Of a stretch of DNA of 64,000 bases, positions 54,328 to 62,701 are shown piece by piece (positions within the stretch are counted from its first letter, which is position 1; every line of letters begins with the position of its first letter). The notes beneath the pieces were generated by a model that had not been told where the DNA came from, did no database searches, and saw only the letters and a program-made list of their open reading frames with translations. The translations under genes were made by a program, and so were the position numbers. Origin of the DNA: a virus. Where the stretch lies: positions 1 through 64,000 of IMG/VR virus record IMGVR_UViG_3300034198_008895; one strand, given 5' to 3'.

Positions 54328-54344
54328 AGAGTACTACAAATGTT

Positions 54345-54432
54345 TGGCGGAGGCGGTGAGATTCAAACTCACGAAGGGTTTCCCCTTGCTGGTTTTCAAG
54401 ACCAGTGCAATCGATCGCTCTGCCACACCTCC
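54345..54432 (-). tRNA. tRNA-Ser(UGA)
   Basis: Acceptor GGAGGTG/CGCCTCC, anticodon loop CTTGAAA (UGA), long variable arm with AAGGG/CCCTT, T-arm GTGAG TTTGAAT CTCAC, encoded CCA. It decodes UCA. Its 5' end lies 1 nt after the HNH stop. Confidence 0.95.
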
Positions 54433-54433
54433 T

Positions 54434-54919
54434 TTAATCTTTATATTTAGTTCCATGCTGTCCATATTGATTTGCAGCATTGTATTTGGATCTACAAGAT
54501 CTGCTACAGCATAAATCATCTGTAACTTTTATTCTGTCTTTATACTCACTGTCTGAAAGATAAAACAATTCATTACAGTAAGAACAAGGTAATATATGAT
54601 AGTTAAGCAATTCTTCAAACTGCTTCAACTCATATTTCTTTTTGTTTTCCTCAGATGTAAGAACCTGAAGATTATTAATATCATCGTTGGTTTTATCATC
54701 GTCCTTATGATCTACTTCTTCATCAGGAGTTAATAAACGATCAAGTTTATCTTCCATCATTACTCTTGATAGAGCTTTAGACGGAGTGTTACCTTTTTCA
54801 AAATAGATGACGCATCTTTTCCTACCATCCTTACTTTCATAAGGACCTAAGATGTTTTTGCATCCATATAGCTTCTTCAGCTTTTCTTTGTCAAATGGTA
54901 TATCTGTTTCTTTCGACAT
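54434..54919 (-). CDS. HNH homing-type endonuclease abutting tRNA-Ser
   Basis: 161 aa. Core VDHKDDDKTNDDINNLQ (69-85) is identical to residues 61-77 of the HNH protein at 29.7 kb. The C-terminus has the same CSYC (112-115) and CCSRSC (137-142) zinc knuckle. The stop abuts the intact tRNA-Ser; a tRNA-Ser 5'-half remnant lies upstream. Repeated insertion of one homing-type gene at tRNA loci is inferred. The start has no strong ribosome-binding site. Confidence 0.88.
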   Translation of the reverse strand: MSKETDIPFDKEKLKKLYGCKNILGPYESKDGRKRCVIYFEKGNTPSKALSRVMMEDKLDRLLTPDEEVDHKDDDKTNDDINNLQVLTSEENKKKYELKQFEELLNYHILPCSYCNELFYLSDSEYKDRIKVTDDLCCSRSCRSKYNAANQYGQHGTKYKD

Positions 54920-54948
54920 AATGATACTAACTGTATTGCGACAATTAA

Positions 54949-54956
54949 TATATATG
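54949..54956 (-). promoter_or_regulatory. CATATATA promoter motif
   Basis: The minus strand reads GACATATATATTAATTG, 30 nt before the HNH start and directly after the tRNA-Ser remnant. Confidence 0.6.
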
Positions 54957-54976
54957 TCATTAATTAGTATTCTATT

Positions 54977-55008
54977 GGAGGTGCTTTCAACCGCTCAGCC
55001 AAACCTCC
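54977..55008 (-). pseudogene. tRNA-Ser 5'-half remnant
   Basis: The minus strand reads GGAGGTTTGGCTGAGCGG then TTGAAAGCACCTCC: acceptor 5' strand, D-arm and a short pairing end (GGAGGT/ACCTCC). Its first half resembles the intact tRNA-Ser(UGA) 58 bp downstream of the HNH start region. Anticodon, variable and T arms are missing. Confidence 0.65.
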
Positions 55009-55033
55009 TTTTCCAATCTATTATGTAAACTAG

Positions 55034-55222
55034 TTAATTTTTAATGAGTCTATGGTGATGGAAGTCACAACAAACTACATTTGTGTCAGAACTAAAGTGT
55101 TCGATTAATTGATTATTCTTAAACCTAGTTTCTTTAATTAGTTCAAGAGTATTTAGCATTTGTTCTTCCATTTTATCCATTACTTCATTAAGCTTTATAA
55201 GATCTTTAAGCTCAACAGACAT
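55034..55222 (-). CDS. Unknown 62-aa protein
   Basis: ATG at 55222 preferred over the GTG at 55228. Helical N-terminus (MSVELKDLIKLNEVMDKMEE) and a Cys/His end (NVVCCDFHHHRLIKN). It follows directly on the 574-aa gene's stop. No family recognised. Confidence 0.75.
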   Translation of the reverse strand: MSVELKDLIKLNEVMDKMEEQMLNTLELIKETRFKNNQLIEHFSSDTNVVCCDFHHHRLIKN

Positions 55223-55224
55223 GA

Positions 55225-56949
55225 TCACTTGTCCTGTCTTAAAGCTATAACATGAGTATTCATAACTGACTTCATAACACCTTCAACGTCATTATAGTTG
55301 TAAGTAGATCTAAAGTTTTGTTTTGAATCTTCTATGAATCCACGTTGACTAATATAGTTAAATAGTTCAGGGAACATATTAAACAAAATATCAAATAACT
55401 GAGTGTAGATATAAGGATTAGTTTTTACTACCAATAGAAAATCTTTAAGAGAATTATCATCATCTATCATTCTGTAATGGTTAAGGATGTGAATAAAGAC
55501 TCTAAAAAGATCATTCATTGTATCGAATATTCTACTAAATTCTGTTTTAAAGTTATCAAACGCATTCATCCATTCTTTAATAAATAAAAATAGAACAGGT
55601 TTATTATTAAGTAAACGATCTAAGGCGCGTTTATCAAGCATTGTTATATCGACAATAATGCTTAATGTAACTCTAACTGGTTTAAACAAACTTAATTCAT
55701 TAACAGATTTAATAGTTAAGTTTTGATCTATTTCACCGTAAGCATCAAATAAAGCACCATCCTGATGTAGTCCAACATAAATGAACGACATATAAGGATG
55801 TTTAATAAATTCATGTTCACCATCACTAATATAATTTAATAGAATATCAGGAATATAAAATGGGTCAATTTCTTTTAGATTTAGTAATGTCTTCTTATCT
55901 GTTTCATCGACTTCAGTTAAGAATGATGCAAGAATAACATAACCTTTATGAGCTTGACGAAGATTAAAATCGTCGAACGCAGGAACATTAATAGGGTAGT
56001 TAATATCGACTCTATTTTCTAATTGACGATGAGCTTCAAAATGACTTAAAGCATGAAGGCTCTGTGTATAACTTAAGTTACGCTTTCTTTCTTCAATAGA
56101 ATTAACCTTAGCATCTTCAATGAACTGTACATACTTAGCAGGTAAAAGCTTATTACAGATCATGACAGGATAACGGATACCTATAGCTCTAGGAACATCG
56201 AAAGATAATTTATAACTGAAACTTACTTTATAGTTGGAGTTTTCATTATCAGCATCAACCTTCTCAGGCATGCTACTAAAATCAAAAAGACCAAGTATAC
56301 GAACTTGTTTTTCAAAAATTGCGATCTTTGCATTTTCCTTGTTAGCCATGTCTGTAATCAGATGCATGCGCTTCGTAGAATGCTCTCTGAAATATTCCTC
56401 AAGAGACTGAGGAACAAGTCTGTTCTTTAGTGTATGTACATCTGCAATAAATTCTTCAACGATATCAGGAAGAAGAATATCGTACTGGATATCATGGATA
56501 CCAATGTTTCTGGTTTGGGATAAACGAATACGGATATCATCTCTTATTCTGTTAGCTTCTGTTTTAGAAGGAGTGAAGTAACTGAACTCAATCGTTATAT
56601 CAGATTTAACATAAATAGGGAAAACAAAGACATCAATTTGTCTATCTTCAAAAATAGGGAAAGCGTTAACTTGATGAACAGCTGTTGTGGTCAGTTCATC
56701 TTCATTATACTCTTCTATAATGTTTGCACTGATACGTCTTAATGACGCAGTTGAAGGAAGATTCTTCTTCTCAACTCCTGTTTCATTTGTTTTGTTATCA
56801 GTGAGTGTATAGTCAATATCCTTATGCACAGCAATAACAGCTGTATGTGGGATTTTTGTTGCTTCGACGATATCACCGATAATCTTAAAATAAGCTTCAT
56901 TCAAGATAGTACGGTTTGTATCCTCTAGGGTTAAGGAAACTGTAGGCAT
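55225..56949 (-). CDS. Unknown 574-aa protein in the virion block
   Basis: ATG at 56949 after AAGGAATTCCAA. Large mixed protein with beta-rich first half (AVIAVHKDIDYTLTDN, IDVFVFPIYVKSDITIEFSY) and a helical C-terminus. It lacks the AxEG motif of the four neighbouring paralogues but shares their late-type promoter context. A structural or assembly role is likely from position; family not recognised. Confidence 0.75.
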   Translation of the reverse strand: MPTVSLTLEDTNRTILNEAYFKIIGDIVEATKIPHTAVIAVHKDIDYTLTDNKTNETGVEKKNLPSTASLRRISANIIEEYNEDELTTTAVHQVNAFPIFEDRQIDVFVFPIYVKSDITIEFSYFTPSKTEANRIRDDIRIRLSQTRNIGIHDIQYDILLPDIVEEFIADVHTLKNRLVPQSLEEYFREHSTKRMHLITDMANKENAKIAIFEKQVRILGLFDFSSMPEKVDADNENSNYKVSFSYKLSFDVPRAIGIRYPVMICNKLLPAKYVQFIEDAKVNSIEERKRNLSYTQSLHALSHFEAHRQLENRVDINYPINVPAFDDFNLRQAHKGYVILASFLTEVDETDKKTLLNLKEIDPFYIPDILLNYISDGEHEFIKHPYMSFIYVGLHQDGALFDAYGEIDQNLTIKSVNELSLFKPVRVTLSIIVDITMLDKRALDRLLNNKPVLFLFIKEWMNAFDNFKTEFSRIFDTMNDLFRVFIHILNHYRMIDDDNSLKDFLLVVKTNPYIYTQLFDILFNMFPELFNYISQRGFIEDSKQNFRSTYNYNDVEGVMKSVMNTHVIALRQDK

Positions 56950-56963
56950 TTGGAATTCCTTCT

Positions 56964-56978
56964 TATAGGTCAAAAAAT
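56964..56978 (-). promoter_or_regulatory. Putative late promoter
   Basis: The minus strand reads ATTTTTTGACCTATA, 14 nt before the ATG of the 574-aa gene, just after the terminator of the gene before it. Confidence 0.5.
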
Positions 56979-57002
56979 GTCCGGAGGTTTCCCTCCGGAC
57001 AT
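56977..57002 (-). terminator. Terminator
   Basis: An 11-bp stem (ATGTCCGGAGG, loop TTTC, CCTCCGGACAT) followed by TTTTTGACC on the minus strand. Its T run overlaps the late promoter motif. Confidence 0.88.
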
Positions 57003-57008
57003 CTTCTA

Positions 57009-58607
57009 TTAGAATTGCTTGGCACACTTATAGAGATACTTAATCATCTCATATCGACATTCTTGATGAATACCCATCAGTCCAACTGAAACTTCTTTCA
57101 AGAGAACCTGGATAACATTAAGATAGTTAATAATAAATTTATGCAGATCTTCAAGTTTATCAATAACTTCTTTGCTATGTCTAGTCGGCTTATCGTTATT
57201 TCCACTATTACCAAAATCTAATTCAGGTTCATCTAAATTAGGTCTTCTGGTAAATCCAGCGGCACCCAACATATCATTAGCCTGACTAGCTGAAATAGTG
57301 CTGGAAGATTCATCTTCATCTGTAGCCGTAACTGGGAAAGGATCGTCTTCCGTTGGCATTACATTTTCAGTAGCAATTGTAAAAGGATCACGAATAGTAG
57401 TTGTCAGTCTGTCAATTTCTTTGTCAAACTTTTCAACAGTTTTCTGAACTTGTTCAATTTTTACTGTTTTACTAAAGTCTTTATAGAAATCATAAAGACG
57501 CAAGAGATTTTCACGAGAACTAATTGTTTCAAGATTATTCTCTGTGATATTATTTCTTTCTGAGTTAGATGTAATAAGCACCTTAGATGAATTGGATGTT
57601 TCACTAACAGCAAAATCACACTTAACGTGATAAATATTAAAATCTCTGGGAAGCATTTGATTCGGATTTTTATCCGGGATCGCGCTGAAGAAAGAAGAAC
57701 CCTTGATTTCTGAAGAATCAAAAGCATTCATAATGTCATTCTGAACATCATCAGGCAGATTGTTAAAATGAACAGAATTTGTAAATAAAGTTTGGAAAGT
57801 GTCAGCAAGTCTATGTCTGATATTATCAACATCAGACGCTGTTAAAACAACACTCTTGTCTTTAAGCTTAGAAATAAGACTGTTCATCTCGGCAGTAAAA
57901 CCAGGATGAAAGTTTTTATCAATTTCACCAGTAAAGACTTTAATAAATGTTGAAAGATTAGAAAGCTTCTGTTTACCTTTAGTAATCAGATAATCAGATC
58001 TCATCGTTTCAATATCAGGTGTGCCTAACAAGCTCGGGAGCTTAGAGTCAACCTTAATTTGTGTAACTGAATTTTTATCGCTACGCTTAACTTTATGCAT
58101 TAAGTCTTCGATATACATTTCATACTCTTCCATCTGAAGATTAGCATTAACTAATCTCTTAAAGAAAAGCATAACACGTTTAAAGAAGTCCTTAAAGAAG
58201 GATTTAATCTTTTCCCAAATAGACCGCATGAATTCCATAAAACCTTCCATGGCGATCTTATGTGAAGTTTCAACACCATAAGGATTCTTGAAATCTTCCA
58301 TAGAAGGAATTTTAGCTCTTACACCAAGATTGTTAGCAACACTCTTCATGTATAATGAATAATTCTCCATAGACGTGAAGTATTCAACGCTAGAGAGCTT
58401 TTTAGATTCAATTGATGCCTTGACATCCCTAAGGATATAAAGCTCGTTAGAAGCTCTTGCAACACCTTCCACAGCTACCTGAATAGCATCTTCATGAAAT
58501 TCAACGATATCAGGAATATCACTGTTTTCAATCTTTGCTTCAATAAGCTTTTCGGGAGCTGAAGGCTGCTCTATATCTAGTTCTTCACTTGCGAATAACT
58601 TTGCCAT
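57009..58607 (-). CDS. Internal head protein, inner-body type (paralogue 1)
   Basis: 532 aa with residues 118-123 IAMEGF, then an amphipathic basic/aromatic segment (RSIWEKIKSFFKDFFKRVML). The other three members share this layout: an acidic N-terminus, A-x-E-G, then an aromatic-basic helix. In phiKZ-like phages internal (inner-body) proteins are cut after A/S-x-E during head maturation, so cleavage after Glu121 is inferred. Mature protein would be packaged with DNA. The rest is mainly helical. 9 nt after the stop of paralogue 2. Confidence 0.7.
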   Translation of the reverse strand: MAKLFASEELDIEQPSAPEKLIEAKIENSDIPDIVEFHEDAIQVAVEGVARASNELYILRDVKASIESKKLSSVEYFTSMENYSLYMKSVANNLGVRAKIPSMEDFKNPYGVETSHKIAMEGFMEFMRSIWEKIKSFFKDFFKRVMLFFKRLVNANLQMEEYEMYIEDLMHKVKRSDKNSVTQIKVDSKLPSLLGTPDIETMRSDYLITKGKQKLSNLSTFIKVFTGEIDKNFHPGFTAEMNSLISKLKDKSVVLTASDVDNIRHRLADTFQTLFTNSVHFNNLPDDVQNDIMNAFDSSEIKGSSFFSAIPDKNPNQMLPRDFNIYHVKCDFAVSETSNSSKVLITSNSERNNITENNLETISSRENLLRLYDFYKDFSKTVKIEQVQKTVEKFDKEIDRLTTTIRDPFTIATENVMPTEDDPFPVTATDEDESSSTISASQANDMLGAAGFTRRPNLDEPELDFGNSGNNDKPTRHSKEVIDKLEDLHKFIINYLNVIQVLLKEVSVGLMGIHQECRYEMIKYLYKCAKQF

Positions 58608-58616
58608 ATTAACCTC

Positions 58617-60074
58617 TTAACCAAAATGTTTCAGAGACAAGACACTGTAGTCAACAACACCGTCAGCTGAATCAAGTGCCATTTCTAAAACGTTCTTGCA
58701 GATTTTGTTGTAATTGTTGAAGAAAGTCTTAGCCATGTTAAGGCGTTTCTTGACTTTATTATTCAACACTTTCTTATATTTACCTAAATTCTCTTCAGGA
58801 ACTTTATTAATATCATTGATAATTTTATCAACCTTATTCAGGTTATCCATAATCTTATCATTAATCTTACCATAAACAGTAGAAAGCTTTTCAGCTTCAG
58901 TAATATTTTCTAAGACTGACTTGAGAAGTTTGAGCAATGTTGCTTTATCTTCAAGGATAATACCATTAGGTGTTTCTTTTTCTTCGTCAGTCTCAATTTC
59001 GATACCTGATTCAGGATTGACCTTAACTTCCTTAATGATCTTTCCTTTGACTAAGGTTTTGCCTTTGACTTTATTAAGAACATCAGCTAAAGATTTAATG
59101 AAACTTTCAAATTCACGACGGGCTTCTTCACCCTTCTTATCTTCTGTTTCATCGTCAGATTCACCAGCAGTTATTTTACTGATAGTTTCTTTACTGTCAG
59201 CAATTTTATTTGCACTGTCTTTAGCTTCTTTTTCTAAAGAACTATTTTCCTTATTAAGGGCACTATTTTCTTTCATGGTTTGTCTAATTGACTTACCATT
59301 AAAATCAGTATAAGAACCCTTCTTATCATTATTTTCAGACATCTTAGCATTGTTAGAATCAATGCTTTCACGAAGCTTAGAAATATTAGCTACAAAATCT
59401 TTATCAAGAACATCTTTATTAGCAAATGCTTCTGCCTTCTTATTAACTTCACCAAAAGAAGCTAACAAAGTTTCAACAGAAAGAACTGCTTCAGAAATAA
59501 CATTGATATCAATTTCACCGCTAACAGGAAACTTACTAGCTAAACCACCAGGAACTTTGTCAAGGCGAGATTTAGCGATATCTTTGTTTGTTTCACCAAT
59601 AACCTCGATAAGGTTAGCAATCTTATTCTTAACACGACCAAGGCGTGTAAAATACTTCTTGAAGAATTCTTTAATAGTGTTATAGATCTTAGAGAAAATT
59701 TCCTTGATCTTATTCCACATATCTCCGATAAAACCTTCAAGCGCGATGTGGTGGTTCAATGCAGTTGTCGGAAGAGTATTTATAGTTTCCTGAGAAATAA
59801 CAGGAACATATTTCATATTTAGATTTGATGTGACAGACTTAATATATTCATTGTAAAGGATATAATTACCTTTATCAATGAAGTTATAGTTTTCGTTAGC
59901 GATCTGTTCGTCAATCACATTAAGACTATTAAAAGCCTTGACATGGTTATTGAATTCAGCAACCTGCTGATCAATAGACGCAGATTCAATATCAGTTGTT
60001 TCGTCTTCTGTGGCATACTGAACCACATCACCCATTTTGGGTTTAGGTTCTTTAACCTGGTCAAAAAGTTTCAT
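58617..60074 (-). CDS. Internal head protein, inner-body type (paralogue 2)
   Basis: 485 aa. Residues 110-115 are IALEGF, followed by MWNKIKEIFSKIYNTIKEFF-type helix; cleavage after Glu113 inferred. An extended charged coiled-coil region lies at about 240-340 (NDKKGSYTDFNGK, LNKENSSLEKEAKD). Terminator hairpins lie upstream, and a late-type motif at 60090 precedes it. Paralogue 1 follows without a terminator. Confidence 0.7.
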   Translation of the reverse strand: MKLFDQVKEPKPKMGDVVQYATEDETTDIESASIDQQVAEFNNHVKAFNSLNVIDEQIANENYNFIDKGNYILYNEYIKSVTSNLNMKYVPVISQETINTLPTTALNHHIALEGFIGDMWNKIKEIFSKIYNTIKEFFKKYFTRLGRVKNKIANLIEVIGETNKDIAKSRLDKVPGGLASKFPVSGEIDINVISEAVLSVETLLASFGEVNKKAEAFANKDVLDKDFVANISKLRESIDSNNAKMSENNDKKGSYTDFNGKSIRQTMKENSALNKENSSLEKEAKDSANKIADSKETISKITAGESDDETEDKKGEEARREFESFIKSLADVLNKVKGKTLVKGKIIKEVKVNPESGIEIETDEEKETPNGIILEDKATLLKLLKSVLENITEAEKLSTVYGKINDKIMDNLNKVDKIINDINKVPEENLGKYKKVLNNKVKKRLNMAKTFFNNYNKICKNVLEMALDSADGVVDYSVLSLKHFG

Positions 60075-60089
60075 TTGGAAATCCTTACT

Positions 60090-60107
60090 GGAAAAGTCAA
60101 AAAATTG
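60090..60107 (-). promoter_or_regulatory. Putative late promoter
   Basis: The minus strand reads CAATTTTTTGACTTTTCC, about 15 nt before the ATG of paralogue 2. Confidence 0.4.
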
Positions 60108-60125
60108 AATAAAAAAATAAAAAAG

Positions 60126-60151
60126 AACAGTAGGGAGAAATCCCTACTGTT
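60126..60151 (-). terminator. Terminator
   Basis: An 11-bp stem (AACAGTAGGGA, loop GAAA, TCCCTACTGTT) followed by a T run on the minus strand. Confidence 0.9.
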
Positions 60152-60158
60152 TCTCTTA

Positions 60159-61388
60159 TTAAGCGAATCTTACAGAACGATTGATATATTCAACACCGGC
60201 ATCCATAGCACGGTATGTTATGTTTGTAAATTTAGTCGAAAACAATTTAACAAAAGCAATAATGGCACAAATCAATGCATAGTAAAATGCGTAGATAGAA
60301 ATGATCCAACCTAAAGCTAATCCAAAACCAAAACCAATAGCAGCTGAAACCATGCCAGCAACCCAAGCGCCAATGTGAACCAATGTGCCCTTAATTGTAG
60401 ACATGAGATAATCAGCTGTATGGAATAAGGTATCTGTCCTATTTTCCATCAAGGTGACTAAGTTATTTAACTCTTTCAAAATCTTTGTTGCATCAGACTT
60501 ATTGGCTGTTTTCATCAGCCCAGGTTCAGATGCATTTTTACCATCAACAATTTTAACATTAATACTTCCCTTACTAAAACTATAAGTCTTCATATGTGCT
60601 TCATCTAGTTCGACTTCAATAGACTTACCTTCAGCTAAATCAATATTCAAACCAGTTTTAGAAACATTCATAAGTTTCATAAGGTTATTAATAGCTGAAT
60701 CAATTTCAGATTTAACCTTTGTTTGTTTATCTTCTGCCTTAGCTTTGGCAATAACATAAGTCATTGCCTTAATGTCAGATTCAGAAATTTTGACAATACT
60801 ATCTCTTGCAGAGAAAAGAGCATCAGCCACTTTTGAATGATTCTGAAGAATATGCAAAACATCTTCGGGTTTCAATGTGTTCTTATTATAAGGCACACGG
60901 AAAGAATTGCTGATAGAATTTGTTATCTGGGCTTCATTACTACTTGACCCCATTGAACGAACAACTTCATCCAATTGAGAAATTCTTTTCTTAACAAAAC
61001 GGAATCCACGAATATTTTTATTCCATGTATTTTCCAAGAATCCAAATGTACCATTAACCAGAGTTTGAATTTTAAGAGTCATCTTACCAACAATATCGCT
61101 AATACCTTCCATAGCAACTTCTTTATTGTTAGACTTAAATGCTTCTAATACATACTCAGTGTCTTTCTTAGGAACACCAAGACCACGATATACAGAACTA
61201 ACAAGAAGCTGCATTGATTCTGCGCTGATGTCACTGCTTGTTTGAATTTGTTGTTGAATTTGGAAAAGTGTTTCCAATTGCTCTAATGCTGTTTCAAATG
61301 TGTCCAGATTGTTTTCAACTTTAAAGTCTGTAAACTCATTGTCCAGAATTAGTTCTTCAAACGAAATTTCGTTATGTTCAATTGACAT
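60159..61388 (-). CDS. Internal head protein, inner-body type (paralogue 3), with C-terminal membrane segments
   Basis: 409 aa from the ATG at 61388 (GAGGAATTTAAA upstream). Residues 91-96 are VAMEGI, cleavage after Glu94 inferred. Unlike the others it ends in two hydrophobic stretches (about 345-365 and 370-395, VSAAIGFGFGLALGWIISIY and YALICAIIAFVKLF), so it may insert in a membrane when delivered or be a membrane-active internal protein. Confidence 0.68.
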   Translation of the reverse strand: MSIEHNEISFEELILDNEFTDFKVENNLDTFETALEQLETLFQIQQQIQTSSDISAESMQLLVSSVYRGLGVPKKDTEYVLEAFKSNNKEVAMEGISDIVGKMTLKIQTLVNGTFGFLENTWNKNIRGFRFVKKRISQLDEVVRSMGSSSNEAQITNSISNSFRVPYNKNTLKPEDVLHILQNHSKVADALFSARDSIVKISESDIKAMTYVIAKAKAEDKQTKVKSEIDSAINNLMKLMNVSKTGLNIDLAEGKSIEVELDEAHMKTYSFSKGSINVKIVDGKNASEPGLMKTANKSDATKILKELNNLVTLMENRTDTLFHTADYLMSTIKGTLVHIGAWVAGMVSAAIGFGFGLALGWIISIYAFYYALICAIIAFVKLFSTKFTNITYRAMDAGVEYINRSVRFA

Positions 61389-61399
61389 TTTAAATTCCT

Positions 61400-61419
61400 C
61401 AAAAATAATCAAAAAATTA
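61400..61419 (-). promoter_or_regulatory. Putative late promoter
   Basis: The minus strand reads TAATTTTTTGATTATTTTTG, 12 nt before the ATG of paralogue 3. Confidence 0.4.
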
Positions 61420-61421
61420 AA

Positions 61422-61443
61422 CAGTAGGGATTTCTCCCTACTG
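61422..61443 (-). terminator. Terminator
   Basis: A 9-bp stem (CAGTAGGGA, loop TTTC, TCCCTACTG) followed by TTTAATTTTTTG on the minus strand. Confidence 0.87.
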
Positions 61444-61450
61444 CTGTATA

Positions 61451-62635
61451 TTAGCTATGAGTTAAACAAAAATGAGAATAAGATGCAATTGATCTTGCAA
61501 GCTTAACATTCGAAACAATCATTGTTCCAAGTAGTTTAGGAATACTGCTATTTATTCGATATATTAGTCTAAGTGTGGTTTTATAATTAACCATTAATTT
61601 AGTCTTATTCTGACTTATATCATCAAAGTCAATAACAAGTCCGTTATTTTGCATATGGCTGTCATAAGTCTTGGTTACATTATTAAATTCTGTTTGTAAC
61701 TGATGTTGTGTTTCTTTATAATGCATTGTTTGTTTAATGATGTCAAGAGCTTTCATAATCACGGTCTTAAGATGAGAAGCTGTGACAAGATAGATTCTAC
61801 GATTATCATCGTAATCAATTTTATTTGTTTCTGCATTAAACTGAATATCAGTACCATCATCCATGACATAATCAATGTCGATATATTCACCAGAGATCAT
61901 TGGTGAACGTTCTGTACCAAGTTTAAATGTGTGAGTAGTGAACTCTTTACAGATATGCCCTAAAACATCCTGAACACCTGATTCAAAATCACTCTGATTA
62001 ATATCTTTAACATGCTTGTTAAAGTACTTTGTATTTTTAATAAGACTATCGATTGTATTAAAGTTATTATAATGCGCAGAGATAAAGTTAATCAATGTTC
62101 GATCATTAATATCTTCGCCATTATTAAAGTTTAAAAGAATATGTTCATCCATTTTATCTGAAACAACTTGGGATGAATTTTTGTATTTTGAGTTGACTTC
62201 TTCTAAAGCATGTTCTAAAGCAGCTTTAATTTTATTCAGAGAGGCAAAGTTATCATTCCAAAATTCGCCTATCTTATTCCAAAGTTCTTCTATGGATTTT
62301 TTAATCTTCGACCACAGATCATTAACAAATAGTCTCATATCTTCCAATACTACTTGTTTAGAGTAAGATTCTGCAGAGATAGAGAAATACTTAGTTGAGT
62401 CGGCACCGAGGTTCTGACAGATAGATTCAATCGCTAACTGAATAGATTGTAGTGTGATATGTGAAATAGGTTCAGCGTTAGGGATATCTGAAACCACACT
62501 TTGGATATTATCTGCAAATACACTAGTAGCTAATGCGTCGGCTGTAGCATCGTGTCGTTCAATAACTTCGTTTTGAATATGATTTACTTCTAACTCTTCT
62601 TCAGCTAAAATAGCTAAAACATGTGTGTTGGACAT
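61451..62635 (-). CDS. Internal head protein, inner-body type (paralogue 4)
   Basis: 394 aa from the ATG at 62635. Same layout as paralogues 1-3: an acidic N-terminus, processing-like motifs SISAES (85-90) and VVLED, then an aromatic-basic helix (DLWSKIKKSIEELWNKIGEF). The exact A-x-E-G is replaced by S-x-E, which also fits the phiKZ-type protease. The rest is helical. The ribosome-binding site is weak (CGAGATAACGTT). Confidence 0.66.
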   Translation of the reverse strand: MSNTHVLAILAEEELEVNHIQNEVIERHDATADALATSVFADNIQSVVSDIPNAEPISHITLQSIQLAIESICQNLGADSTKYFSISAESYSKQVVLEDMRLFVNDLWSKIKKSIEELWNKIGEFWNDNFASLNKIKAALEHALEEVNSKYKNSSQVVSDKMDEHILLNFNNGEDINDRTLINFISAHYNNFNTIDSLIKNTKYFNKHVKDINQSDFESGVQDVLGHICKEFTTHTFKLGTERSPMISGEYIDIDYVMDDGTDIQFNAETNKIDYDDNRRIYLVTASHLKTVIMKALDIIKQTMHYKETQHQLQTEFNNVTKTYDSHMQNNGLVIDFDDISQNKTKLMVNYKTTLRLIYRINSSIPKLLGTMIVSNVKLARSIASYSHFCLTHS

Positions 62636-62645
62636 AACGTTATCT

Positions 62646-62665
62646 CGATAACTAATCACAAAATT
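62646..62665 (-). promoter_or_regulatory. Putative late promoter
   Basis: The minus strand reads AATTTTGTGATTAGTTATCG, 11 nt before the ATG of paralogue 4. Confidence 0.4.
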
Positions 62666-62668
62666 AAA

Positions 62669-62694
62669 ACAGTAGGAGGTTTCCCTCCTACTGT
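62669..62694 (-). terminator. thyA terminator
   Basis: An 11-bp stem (ACAGTAGGAGG, loop TTTC, CCTCCTACTGT) followed by TTTTAATTTTG on the minus strand, just after the thyA stop. Confidence 0.88.
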
Positions 62695-62701
62695 CTATTT
62701 A

